Shown piece by piece: positions 35,575 to 43,686 of a DNA stretch of 55,423 nucleotides (its first letter is position 1; every line of letters starts with the position of its first letter). The position numbers and the translations under genes are program-made. Source of the DNA: CAYVBE01 sp964448935 (lineage in GTDB: Bacteria > Planctomycetota > Brocadiia > SM23-32); the NCBI GenBank assembly GCA_964448935.1, contig CAYVBE010000003.1, positions 1-55,423 on the forward strand, read 5' to 3'. The notes under the pieces were generated by a model. The model was not told the origin of the DNA. It worked only from the letters and a program-made list of their open reading frames with translations, and searched no databases.

Positions 35575-36612
35575 TTATCTGTGGGCGCCGTCCTCTATCT
35601 GCCGGCTCTCGATCACCACCTGATCGGCGTCCTCCGGAAGCGGACTGGTTTTCAGCCAGGTGGACCAGCCGAGCCCGTTCGGCCCCCCCAGCTTCAGTTC
35701 GGGTATCTCCTCGGCCTTCAGGACCAGTTGCACCTCCCAGGCCAGCACGCTTCCCACGTAGTTCCGCACCCAGGCGGCCAGTTCCGGCAGGCCGTCGCCG
35801 GAGGGCAACATGCGCAGGAACTGCCGCAGGTCCAGCGGGCCCATCCTGATTCGGAACTTGTGCTGGCACTCCCACACCCGGTCGCCGATCACCAGGTCCT
35901 CCCCCAGAGAACCGGGGGCGGACGGCACGCCCAGTCGACAGCGCGAGCCGGGGGGCATCTGCAGCCATTCGCCCACGAACTGCTCGATGTCGACGGGTAC
36001 CTGGAAGTAATCGCCCAGAAGTGCCCGCAGCCCGGCGGCGGAACTGGTGCGCCCGGCCAGCAGGCCGGAGTAGTGCAGCTTGGCCACGTCGGGCGTCGAG
36101 TCCCTGCCCTGCAGCGCGGGCATGCCCACGCCGAAAAGGCTGCCGATGAAGTTCGAGAACCGATCCGCCTCACCGCGCTCGTAGTTCACCGTCTTCCGCG
36201 CCCCGGCCCAGGCCAGGTAGAAGAACGAGATCATGCGGTGATGGAACACGTCCAGAAAGCGCGCCAGCGTCTCGTCGTGATGGCTGTGAATGCGGCCGCA
36301 CACGTACTCGGTCAGGTGCAGCGGCATGGGCCCGTTGGGGCCCAGCAGGCCGAAGAAGTGGACGAACATGCGGGCGGGCGTGCCGCCCCCCGCCGGCTGG
36401 AAGGAAGCTATGGTGGAAGGCGCAAAGTGAAGGCGGGGCTTCTGGCAGAACCGGACCGGGTCGTGCGAGGGACGGATGGAATCCCCGACGCGCGACTTCC
36501 GCGCCGCCGCGCACTCCAGCCGTCGCACCGCCTGGAAGAAGTCGAAGCGGTACGGCTCACGGCTGAGCCGCTCCATCAGAGTGTCTGCTGGCGACCGGTC
36601 CTCGTCGGCCAT
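35575..36612 (-). CDS. tssG: T6SS baseplate protein TssG
   Basis: A 345-residue baseplate wedge protein that pairs with TssF. It contains the family signature EPYRFDFFQAVRRLE (about residues 18-32) and RPSHDPVRFCQKPRLHF. The middle segment MFVHFFGLLGPNGPMPLHLTEYV is nearly universal in TssG. The start at ATG 36612 (MADEDRSPADTL) overlaps the end of tssF by 37 bases and has GAGGCGAG upstream. An ATG at 36576 overlaps the tssF stop (TGATG) but would delete the N-terminal residues normally present. The frame is open well upstream through tssF, which is an artefact of high GC. Confidence 0.93.
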   Translation of the reverse strand: MADEDRSPADTLMERLSREPYRFDFFQAVRRLECAAARKSRVGDSIRPSHDPVRFCQKPRLHFAPSTIASFQPAGGGTPARMFVHFFGLLGPNGPMPLHLTEYVCGRIHSHHDETLARFLDVFHHRMISFFYLAWAGARKTVNYERGEADRFSNFIGSLFGVGMPALQGRDSTPDVAKLHYSGLLAGRTSSAAGLRALLGDYFQVPVDIEQFVGEWLQMPPGSRCRLGVPSAPGSLGEDLVIGDRVWECQHKFRIRMGPLDLRQFLRMLPSGDGLPELAAWVRNYVGSVLAWEVQLVLKAEEIPELKLGGPNGLGWSTWLKTSPLPEDADQVVIESRQIEDGAHR

Positions 36613-38453
36613 CGCATCATCTCGCCTCTGAAAACCGATTGGATCACCGTCTCGGTAAAGGAATTGATGGAAGCGTATTCGGCGAAGAACCGCTCCAGAA
36701 CCGCCCCGATCAGAAAAGCGCCCGTCCCCTCGAATGCGGCCTCGTCCAGGGTCAACTCCACCTCCAGGCCCCGCGCAAAGGCGATGGGCCCGCTGACGCG
36801 GCGAACGATCTCGCGGCTCTTCACGGAGTTGATGCCCTGGATCTGGCGCATCTTGTCCGTCTCGCCGGCGGCGCAGTAGAGGCTCAGTAGCTCGTGCAGC
36901 GCCGCAGCGCCGGAACCGCCCTCGGTGTCGGTGAGCGAAAGATAGTTCAGCGTAAGGTGGCTGATGGCGCGCCAGGCGGCCCTGCCGCCCAGGTGCGCCG
37001 GCTGCGGGCGCGTGGGGCCACTGACGCAACGCACGGACGTGATGGGCAGCTTCTGCTCCAGCGTGAAATCCGTGGTCCCCAGGCCCAGAGGCATCTGCAG
37101 CGGCAGGTCGCGATTGGTGCACAGTATCTCGGCGTGCAGTTGCCGCAGGTCCGGGTGGTACGGCGCCGCCTCGCCGTCCACCAGCGACACGTAGACCTCG
37201 CTGCCCACGTAGCTGGAGCGCGTGCCGAACTGCTTTTCCCGGCCGGAAAGCACCCGGCGCCGGCGCTCCACGGTGTAGTATGCCCCGTCGTCACCGCTCC
37301 GGGCGCTGCCGTGGCGCAGGGCGTAGAACGGCAGGAACTCCCGGCGGACGTCGCGCGTGCGCCCGGAACCGGTCAACTTCGAGACGCGGTAGACCTCGTA
37401 GTCCAGGGGGGCCGTCCGGTCGGGCACGACGTGGAATTCGTGGAAACGCTCCTCCACGAAGATGGGCGCCGCCCTCCGCGGGAACAGGTTGATGGCCGGG
37501 GCGCAGAAGAGCCTGCAGTGGGACTCGTCCACCCGGCCCTCCAGTTCCGCCTGCACCCTGTCGAACAGCAGGATCACCTCCATCTCGGGGCCTTCGCAGC
37601 GGGCGGCGGCCGGCCGCAGGCCCTCCACACGGACGAACATGAACCGCTGCGGGAAGGCGAAATACTCGTGCAGAAGGCGATAGCCCTGGAAGGAGCGGGC
37701 CTCGTAGGGGATCAGGCTCTCCTGGTCGTCAAAGCCGACCTGCGCCACGTTCTGCGGGTCCAGAAGCTGGTTGGGGCGCCCCTTCTCGCCCGCCTCACGG
37801 GCCACCACGCCACAGCAGTGCGCGAATATCTGCTCGTAAAGGCGCATGGGCTGCGCGCCGACCCCGCCCAGGTAAAACGTCAGGGAATCCAGGGCAATCT
37901 CCTGGAAGGGATCGCCGGTCATGCTGCGCAGGCCGATGCGCAGGGCGGCCCGGCCCGTGCAGTTCTCGGGCAGCGACAGCGTGTCCAGCCCGCGGCTCAG
38001 GTACTGGACCTCCGTCACCTCGACGGGATAGAGCGTGGCCTCGTGGGCCGTACGGTATTCGCACGGCGTCGCGTCTTCGGGGCCGGTCAGGCTCCTGAGC
38101 ACCGTGCCCCGCGGTATCCGGTATCCCTCGCTCAGTTCCCCCTCGCCCAGGTCCGGCGTCATCTGGACCAGGGCCATGGACGGCGTGGGGGCCAGATAAT
38201 GGGGATAGACGGTCTCCAGCAGCGACTGGGTAAAGGTGGGGAACTCGGCGTCGAGCTTCAGATGGACGCGGGCGGCCAGGAAGGCGAAACCTTCCAGCAG
38301 CCGCTCCACGTAGGGATCGCGGCATATATCGTCAGTCCCGGTGTCCAGCCCCAGGCGGCCGGCGATTTTGGGGAACTCCCGCGCGAACTCGGCTCCCATT
38401 TCGCGCAGGAACTGCAATTCCCTGTTGTAATACTGAAGAAACTGTTCATTCAT
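36576..38453 (-). CDS. tssF: T6SS baseplate protein TssF
   Basis: A 625-residue baseplate wedge protein. The N-terminus FLQYYNRELQFLREMGAEFA (residues 4-23), then DPYVERLLEGFAFLAARVHLKLD and YPHYLAPTPSMALVQ, are the standard TssF opening. The C-terminal conserved block RGLEVELTLDEAAFEG (about 565-580) is followed by LERFFAEYASINSFTET. Length is typical. It starts 4 bases after the tssE stop and overlaps the tssG start, consistent with a coupled E-F-G baseplate module. Confidence 0.96.
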   Translation of the reverse strand: MNEQFLQYYNRELQFLREMGAEFAREFPKIAGRLGLDTGTDDICRDPYVERLLEGFAFLAARVHLKLDAEFPTFTQSLLETVYPHYLAPTPSMALVQMTPDLGEGELSEGYRIPRGTVLRSLTGPEDATPCEYRTAHEATLYPVEVTEVQYLSRGLDTLSLPENCTGRAALRIGLRSMTGDPFQEIALDSLTFYLGGVGAQPMRLYEQIFAHCCGVVAREAGEKGRPNQLLDPQNVAQVGFDDQESLIPYEARSFQGYRLLHEYFAFPQRFMFVRVEGLRPAAARCEGPEMEVILLFDRVQAELEGRVDESHCRLFCAPAINLFPRRAAPIFVEERFHEFHVVPDRTAPLDYEVYRVSKLTGSGRTRDVRREFLPFYALRHGSARSGDDGAYYTVERRRRVLSGREKQFGTRSSYVGSEVYVSLVDGEAAPYHPDLRQLHAEILCTNRDLPLQMPLGLGTTDFTLEQKLPITSVRCVSGPTRPQPAHLGGRAAWRAISHLTLNYLSLTDTEGGSGAAALHELLSLYCAAGETDKMRQIQGINSVKSREIVRRVSGPIAFARGLEVELTLDEAAFEGTGAFLIGAVLERFFAEYASINSFTETVIQSVFRGEMMRWPTRTGRQQTL

Positions 38454-38457
38454 TTTC

Positions 38458-38949
38458 TCACGCGTGCACCTCGAACCTCCCGGTGCCCAGGTCCACTTCC
38501 GTCTCGATGTAGAGTTCCTCGGGAACGGGTTGAGCCCAAAGCTCGCCCGATATCTCGAAGCGCAGCTGCGCCCCCTCCTCCTCGCCCTCGGTCGCTATGC
38601 GCACCCGGAGGGAGTTCGGGTCTATACGCGGCTCGAAGCGCCGCAGCGCCCGCACCAGCTCCCTCTCGATACCCGTCACGTCCACTCCCTGGGCCACCAT
38701 GCCGGTCAGGTCGCGGACGCCGTAGTTCAGCACGGAGTCGGCAACTTCTGGGTATTCCTCCAGCGCCTCGCCCAGACCACTGCGCCCGGTGTTGAGCAGC
38801 CACATCAGATCGCGCTGAACCCCGGCCATGTAGCGCCGCAGCGGGATGATGCGCTGCTGGCGGCTCTCCTTTTCCTCTTGGGGGTGGTCGTCCGTGAGCC
38901 GGTCTATCAGGCAGGGCTGCAGCCGTTCGGACGGTGTCAGTTCAGCCAT
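38458..38949 (-). CDS. tssE: T6SS baseplate protein TssE (gp25-like)
   Basis: A 163-residue protein of the phage T4 gp25 family that nucleates sheath assembly on the baseplate. LERL-type opening SERLQPCLIDRLTDD, DLMWLLNTG (about 47-55), VLNYGVRDLTG (about 73-83) and the key LRRFEPRIDPNSLRV (about 102-116), which contains the EPR motif found in gp25/TssE, are all present. The first 8 bases overlap the end of tagJ (ATGGCTGA). The gene is in the usual place before tssF. Confidence 0.95.
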   Translation of the reverse strand: MAELTPSERLQPCLIDRLTDDHPQEEKESRQQRIIPLRRYMAGVQRDLMWLLNTGRSGLGEALEEYPEVADSVLNYGVRDLTGMVAQGVDVTGIERELVRALRRFEPRIDPNSLRVRIATEGEEEGAQLRFEISGELWAQPVPEELYIETEVDLGTGRFEVHA

Positions 38950-39769
38950 CGGATTCCTCGGGCTCTTCTTCCTCAGCTTCCGGCTGGTTCACCGTGATCG
39001 TGCGCACCTGCAGCAGGGGATGTTCCCCTGCGTCCGTGTAGAGCATCTTCTGGCCGAGGCCCCTGTAGATGCCACCCGGGGCTTCCAGCCAGTCCGTCTT
39101 GGCGGACTTGCGGATGGCGATGTCGGAACAGTCCTCCGACCCCGGGTAACGCACGGGTATGAGGCCGACGGACTCGCCCTCGGCCGCCCAGATGAACTGC
39201 GCCGGCGCCCAGACCAGATCCCGCAGGTCGGCCGGTTCCTCGATGGTAACCCGCCGGATGGCCGAGAACGGCACCCAGAAGTATTTGCCGTCCACCACGG
39301 CCTCCAGGAAAGGCCCCACCCGTGAGTCGCCGTCCATGATCCACTCGAACGGCTCGTCGTTGATCGTCCCCTCCACGGAAGGGGCAGCCTCAAAGGCCTT
39401 GTCCCGAAGCTCCTCCGATGCCTGGGGCTGGCCCTGGCCGGCAAGCTGATTGGCCTGCACCCAGTAGCCCACCCACTCGCCCGGCTCGCCGAAGAACAGC
39501 GGGGTTCGCCGTCCCTCGAACACATCCTGCCGGAACGTTTCGCACTGCAGCGCGGCCCGGCAGACGTGCACCATCAGCAGGTGTTTGGCGTCCAGCTTGC
39601 CCACCACGTTGAGCTGGGTGAGCGCCCTGTCCCAGTCGCCCATGATGCACAGAAGCTGGAAGAGGAATACCCGCAGTTCCGGATCGCTGGGATCGGCGCG
39701 GATCTGCTCTTTCAGTCTTGCGAGCGTTTCTTCAACGCGACCGGCCCGGAACAGTTCGTCGGCATCCAT
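38942..39769 (-). CDS. tagJ: T6SS accessory protein TagJ (ImpE/SciE)
   Basis: A 275-residue soluble protein. N-terminal tetratricopeptide-like helices (residues 1-70, AGRVEETLARLKEQIRADP and QLLCIMGDWDRALTQLNV) are followed by the family block DGKYFWVPFSAIRRVTIEEPADLRDLVW (about 160-187) and the LIPVRYPGSE segment. TagJ binds the TssB N-terminus in some systems and modulates ClpV recycling of the sheath; it is optional in T6SS clusters. It lies 100 bases downstream of hcp after a small hairpin, and its end overlaps tssE. Confidence 0.9.
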   Translation of the reverse strand: MDADELFRAGRVEETLARLKEQIRADPSDPELRVFLFQLLCIMGDWDRALTQLNVVGKLDAKHLLMVHVCRAALQCETFRQDVFEGRRTPLFFGEPGEWVGYWVQANQLAGQGQPQASEELRDKAFEAAPSVEGTINDEPFEWIMDGDSRVGPFLEAVVDGKYFWVPFSAIRRVTIEEPADLRDLVWAPAQFIWAAEGESVGLIPVRYPGSEDCSDIAIRKSAKTDWLEAPGGIYRGLGQKMLYTDAGEHPLLQVRTITVNQPEAEEEEPEESDG

Positions 39770-39780
39770 GCGGGACCCCC

Positions 39781-39803
39781 GGCGGTTCGATGCTCAGACC
39801 GCC
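39781..39803 (-). promoter_or_regulatory. Hairpin between hcp and tagJ
   Basis: GGCGGT (39781-39786) and ACCGCC (39798-39803) form a 6-bp stem with an 11-base loop in the 100-base gap after hcp. Such structures often let the abundant tube protein be made in excess over downstream genes by stabilising the upstream transcript or attenuating read-through. That role is inferred. Confidence 0.4.
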
Positions 39804-39869
39804 ACTGACGGATAAAGGGAAGCGGACGGGGTGGACGTGTAGCAGCGCCCTCCCCGCCCGCCGGTTCGC

Positions 39870-40370
39870 CTACATCGCCCGGTTTTGCAGGACGCTCCAG
39901 CCGGCCCGAATGGGGGCGCTGGTCTTGCCGCCGCCGGTCGGGTCCGTCGGGGTGTATTCCCAGTGAATCTCGCCGTAGCGGAAGTAGATCCTCTCCATGG
40001 GAATGGGGTCCTCGCTCTCGGTGCTGCCCTTCGTCTCTATCTGGGCCACAATCGAGTCCTTGAACGTATAGACCATGAACACGGTCTTGTCGCCCATGGC
40101 CCGGCAGCACTCCAATGTGATCTCGGTAATGGGCTTGGCGTTGCAGCAGTACATGGACAAGGTGGGGGAGGCGCTGTCCAGCCGCTTGGTAATTCTAAAT
40201 TCATCGTGATCGGCGCGCCCGCCGGTGTGCACGCCCTGCGCGCTGGCGACGCCACCGGCCGGCTGGGATATGCCGTGCCGGAATTCGCTCACCTCCATCC
40301 ACTGCTTGTGCGCCTCGTCCTGGCTGTCGCCCTGGATCCCTTGGATCTTCAAAAACGCATCAAACGCCAT
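39870..40370 (-). CDS. hcp: T6SS tube protein Hcp (TssD)
   Basis: A 166-residue Hcp that forms the hexameric inner tube and is secreted. It starts MAFDAFLKIQGIQGDSQDEAHKQ, the hallmark Hcp opening (here with D/E-rich loop). WMEVSEFRHGISQP follows, then ITKRLDSASPTL, and MERIYFRYGEIHWEYTP near the end. Length is canonical and no extra effector domain is attached. A very strong ribosome-binding site (AGGAGGGG) precedes the ATG, and a 159-base gap separates it from tssC, which fits high and partly independent expression. No clear promoter was found in that gap. Confidence 0.95.
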   Translation of the reverse strand: MAFDAFLKIQGIQGDSQDEAHKQWMEVSEFRHGISQPAGGVASAQGVHTGGRADHDEFRITKRLDSASPTLSMYCCNAKPITEITLECCRAMGDKTVFMVYTFKDSIVAQIETKGSTESEDPIPMERIYFRYGEIHWEYTPTDPTGGGKTSAPIRAGWSVLQNRAM

Positions 40371-40529
40371 TGCCTTCCCCTCCTAGTCTAACGCCACAAT
40401 TAGCCACCACACCCATCGGCCCGGGACTGCCCGTCTCGACGGACTTTCCGGTGAAGAATCCGTCGGCCGATCGGTCCTGCATCAACGGGCTCGCGGGTCT
40501 CCATAGTGCGTATGCCCCGCGATCTTTCG

Positions 40530-42026
40530 CTATTCCCCTTTCACGGAGGGGAGTTTCGAGACCAGCCGCAGGGACACGTCGACACCCTCGAGCTGGTAAT
40601 GGGGCCGCAGGTAAAACCGCGCCCGGTAGTAACCCGGGTCGCCTTCCACCTCTTCGACATGGACCTCTGCCTCCGCAAGGGGGTACTTCGCCTTGCGCTC
40701 TTCGGGGGCGTTGGCCGGGTCCGCTTCGACGTAGTTCTGAATCCAGCGGTTCAGCCAGCGCTCCATGTCCTCGCGTTCCTTGAAGGACCCTATCTTGTCC
40801 CGAACGATGGCCTTCAGGTAGTGCGCGAACCGACAGACCGCCATCATGTACGGCAGGCGGGACCCCAGGCGCTCGTTGGCCGTCGCGTCCGGGTCGTCGT
40901 ATTCCTGCGGTTTGTGCAGGCTCTGCCCGCCGATGAAGACGGAGTAGTCGGTGTTTTTGTAGTGGCACAGCGGCAGGAACCCGTTGTCGGACAGTTCCTT
41001 CTCCCGCCGATCGGTGACGGCTATCTCCGTGGGGCACTTCATGTCCTGGCCGCCGTCGTCGGTGGGGAACACGTGCGTGGGCAGGTTCTCGACCGCTCCG
41101 CCGCTCTCCAGACCTCGGATGCGCGCGCACCAGCCGTACTGCTCGAAGGCACGGTTGATGTTGGTAGCCATGGCATAGGCCGCATTGGACCACGTGTATT
41201 TATCGTGCGCCCCGGCCTCGGTCTCCTCCTCGAAGTCGAACTCCTCCACGGGGTCCGTCTGCGACCCGTAGGGCAGTCGCGAGAGAAACCGTGGCATCGT
41301 CAGGGCCACGTATTTGGCATCCTCGGACTCCCGCAGGGAACGCCACGCGGCGTATTCGGGAATCTGGAAGATTTTGCCGATGTCTCTGGGGTTGTCCAGT
41401 TCCTGCCAGCTTTCCATCTGCAGCAGGTCGGGCGATGCGCCGGAGATGAAGGGCGCGTGCGCCGCCGCCGCTACGCGGGCGATGCCGCGCAGCACCTCGA
41501 CGTCGGGCGGGCTCTGGTCGAAGTAGTAGTCCCCCACCAGGCAGCCGTAAGGCTCGCCGCCCGGGGTGCCGTACTCGTGCTCGTATATCTTCTCGAACAG
41601 CGGGCTCTGGTCCCACGCGGCGCCTTTGTAGCGCTTGAACGTCTTCCCCAATTCGTCCTTGGAGATGTTCATGACGCGTATCTTAAGGGTCTCGTCCGTG
41701 TTGGTGTTGAACACCAGATGGTGAAGACCCCGCCAGGCGCCTTCGAGTTTTTGGAAATCCTGATGGTGGAGGACCAGGTTGACCTGCTCGGTGAGTTTCT
41801 GGTCCAGCTCACCGATGATGTTCTGGATGGTCTCTATGGCTTCTTCGCTGACCAGCGCGGTGTCGGAGAGTGCGTATTCGGCCAGGGTGCGCACGGCTTT
41901 GGATGCCTCTTCCCTGGACTGACTGGTCTTCAGGCGGAGTTCCTGTTCGAGCTGCTGCTCGAACACGTCGAACTCCTCAAGTTCAGTTGCCTCCTGTGGG
42001 GCTCTTGCTTCTTCTTCACTCGCCAT
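40530..42026 (-). CDS. tssC: T6SS sheath large subunit TssC (VipB)
   Basis: A 498-residue contractile sheath protein. It has LEGAWRGLHHLVFNTNTDETLKIRVMN (about 93-119) and YEHEYGTPGGEPYGCLVGDYYF (about 148-169). FISGASPDLLQM, DAKYVALTMPRFLSRLPYG and the C-terminal LVSKLP are standard TssC landmarks. The first 40 residues are Glu-rich, an ordinary variation. It overlaps tssB by 11 bases, as expected for two subunits made in equal amounts. Confidence 0.97.
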   Translation of the reverse strand: MASEEEARAPQEATELEEFDVFEQQLEQELRLKTSQSREEASKAVRTLAEYALSDTALVSEEAIETIQNIIGELDQKLTEQVNLVLHHQDFQKLEGAWRGLHHLVFNTNTDETLKIRVMNISKDELGKTFKRYKGAAWDQSPLFEKIYEHEYGTPGGEPYGCLVGDYYFDQSPPDVEVLRGIARVAAAAHAPFISGASPDLLQMESWQELDNPRDIGKIFQIPEYAAWRSLRESEDAKYVALTMPRFLSRLPYGSQTDPVEEFDFEEETEAGAHDKYTWSNAAYAMATNINRAFEQYGWCARIRGLESGGAVENLPTHVFPTDDGGQDMKCPTEIAVTDRREKELSDNGFLPLCHYKNTDYSVFIGGQSLHKPQEYDDPDATANERLGSRLPYMMAVCRFAHYLKAIVRDKIGSFKEREDMERWLNRWIQNYVEADPANAPEERKAKYPLAEAEVHVEEVEGDPGYYRARFYLRPHYQLEGVDVSLRLVSKLPSVKGE

Positions 42027-42549
42027 CGCTCTCGCCCTCCTCGGAAGATTCAGCCTCGGAGTCCTCCGCCGGCGCCGAGGACAAGGCCTGCAACATCTGG
42101 GAGTCCTTCAACAGGTCCTTGATCAGGCCTTCCGCCCCGGTCTTGCCGTCTATACGGCTCAGCAGGTTGGAGAGCTGCTCCCTGGCGGTCAGCAGCTTGT
42201 TGAGGGCGTCCACTTTACGAGCAACGGCGGCGGGGGAGAAATCGTCCATGCTCTCGAACGTCAGATCAACGCTCAGGTTGCCCTCCCCCGTGATGGTGTT
42301 CGGCACCGTGAACGCCACGCGGGGCTTGGCAGCCTTCAGCCGATCGTCGAAGTTGTCCATGTCAATTTCCTGGAACTCCCGGTCGTCCGGGGAAGGCAAC
42401 GGCTCCTCCCGGTTGCCCGAAAGGTCGGACATCACACCCATCACAAACGGCAGGTTCATCTTCTTCTCCGCCCCGTACAGCTCCACGTCGTACTCGATCT
42501 GTACGCGTGGTTTCCGCGGAATGTCTTTCTGACTGCTTCCTCCCCGCAT
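42016..42549 (-). CDS. tssB: T6SS sheath small subunit TssB (VipA)
   Basis: A 177-residue sheath subunit that pairs with TssC. RKPRVQIEYDVELYGAEKKMNLPFVMGVMSDLSG (about 11-44) is the diagnostic opening, followed by DNFDDRLKAAKPRVAF. The C-terminus carries a acidic Ser/Glu-rich tail of about 20 residues. Start: ATG 42549 has GGAGGAGG 5-8 bases upstream; a GTG at 42555 is inside that spacing. It overlaps tssC by 11 bases and lies 51 bases after tssA. Confidence 0.96.
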   Translation of the reverse strand: MRGGSSQKDIPRKPRVQIEYDVELYGAEKKMNLPFVMGVMSDLSGNREEPLPSPDDREFQEIDMDNFDDRLKAAKPRVAFTVPNTITGEGNLSVDLTFESMDDFSPAAVARKVDALNKLLTAREQLSNLLSRIDGKTGAEGLIKDLLKDSQMLQALSSAPAEDSEAESSEEGESDGE

Positions 42550-42600
42550 CTGCACCTCCTCCCAAAGCTATTGACAGCGTGAGGAACGCCGAGCGCAATC

Positions 42601-43644
42601 CTACTGCATACTTTCCGTATTGTCAACCCCTATGATCTGGTTAATCTCCGTCATGGCACCCGGCGCCAGGTCCTGGATGATCTGCGCGAACTTCATGTCC
42701 ACCAGGCGTCTCGCGCGCTTCAGCAGAAGCGGCACCGGGCTGGAGGGATCGTTCTCTTCGTAGTAACGGCAGATCGCGTCCAGCGCCCTGCGCACATCCG
42801 CCCGCGAGCTAACCATGCCGACCGCCGCGCCGCCGCCCCCGGCGGCAGCCTGAGAGGCCCCGCCCCCGACGTCGCCGTCATCGGCGCCGGCGGCATCGGG
42901 CATGTCCTCCCCGACGGCTTCGCCCAGCAGGCCGCCGTAGCGGGTCAGCACGGACTCCAGCCCGTCCAGCTCCGGTATGGAGCCCGGCCCGGCGTTTTCG
43001 GCGAATGCGTTCCGGATGCCCTCCAACTGCTCCAGGCACTCAAGGGCGGCGGCGTAGTAGTCCTGCAGCAACTCTATGTCCGTGCCGGAGATGGTCGCCT
43101 CCAGCACATCCCACTCCTCGGGCGGCCCCTCGTAGCCGGGGGGCGGCTCATCTTCGCCCCGCGCCACCAGGCAGTCCCTGACCGTATAGGGCGAGGCCGG
43201 CCCGGACGGGCAGACCGGCATGCCCATGGCGCGGCGCAGGAACATCAAGGGCGCCGTCAGCCCCTCCACTATCCGCACTCTCTCCCCGGGGTCGTTGGCA
43301 AAATCCGGGTCCAGCCGCGGGTAGACGTCCTCCCAATAATCCTCCACAAACCCGCGCATCAACACCAGCCCGTCCCGCAACCCCGGAATGCCTTCCCGGC
43401 ACATGGCAGCCAGAGCAAGCCACATGGCCACGCGCAGGTGTTTGGAGCGCTCCAGCAGCTCCAGGCACGTGTTCATCACGGGCCGCCACTCCGGCTCCTG
43501 CTCCGGCGGCAGGGGCTCGTTCCACTGCGCCTCCTCGTTGGACAAGGCCATGTACTGCGGGTCGTAATTCCCCTCGACGTCCTCGCCGCACGGCTCCTCG
43601 GTGGAGAGGGGTGCGAGCAGTGATTCCGTGTCAATGACCGCCAT
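42601..43644 (-). CDS. tssA: T6SS cap protein TssA (ImpA family)
   Basis: A 347-residue TssA. The ImpA N-terminal domain has EEPCGEDVEGNYDPQYMAL (about 16-34), HLRVAMWLALAAMCREGIPGLRDGL (about 69-93) and EDYWEDVYPRLD. The C-terminal part has RADVRRALDAICRYYEENDPSSPVPLLLKRARRLV and DLAPGAMTEI, the short class of TssA. A Gly/Ala/Asp-rich linker (about 245-275) joins the two. TssA primes and caps tail-tube and sheath growth. Start: ATG 43644 with GGGGAG 6 bases upstream; the TTG at 43647 is less likely. It is the first T6SS core gene of the operon, only 42 bases after the TpsA stop. Confidence 0.95.
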   Translation of the reverse strand: MAVIDTESLLAPLSTEEPCGEDVEGNYDPQYMALSNEEAQWNEPLPPEQEPEWRPVMNTCLELLERSKHLRVAMWLALAAMCREGIPGLRDGLVLMRGFVEDYWEDVYPRLDPDFANDPGERVRIVEGLTAPLMFLRRAMGMPVCPSGPASPYTVRDCLVARGEDEPPPGYEGPPEEWDVLEATISGTDIELLQDYYAAALECLEQLEGIRNAFAENAGPGSIPELDGLESVLTRYGGLLGEAVGEDMPDAAGADDGDVGGGASQAAAGGGGAAVGMVSSRADVRRALDAICRYYEENDPSSPVPLLLKRARRLVDMKFAQIIQDLAPGAMTEINQIIGVDNTESMQ

Positions 43645-43686
43645 CAATCTCTCCCCTGATACAGATCCAGCCTCCAGGCCCTGCGT

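Noticed and set aside
36613..37122. N-terminal extension of the tssG frame upstream into tssF
   Set aside because: The extra 170 residues are low-complexity Arg/Gly/Ala sequence in the tssF antiphase; normal TssG length and start context support 36612.
40371..40529. Dedicated hcp promoter or sigma54 site in the tssC-hcp gap
   Set aside because: I could not find a credible -35/-10 pair or a TGGCAC-N5-TTGC element; only the strong ribosome-binding site is clear.
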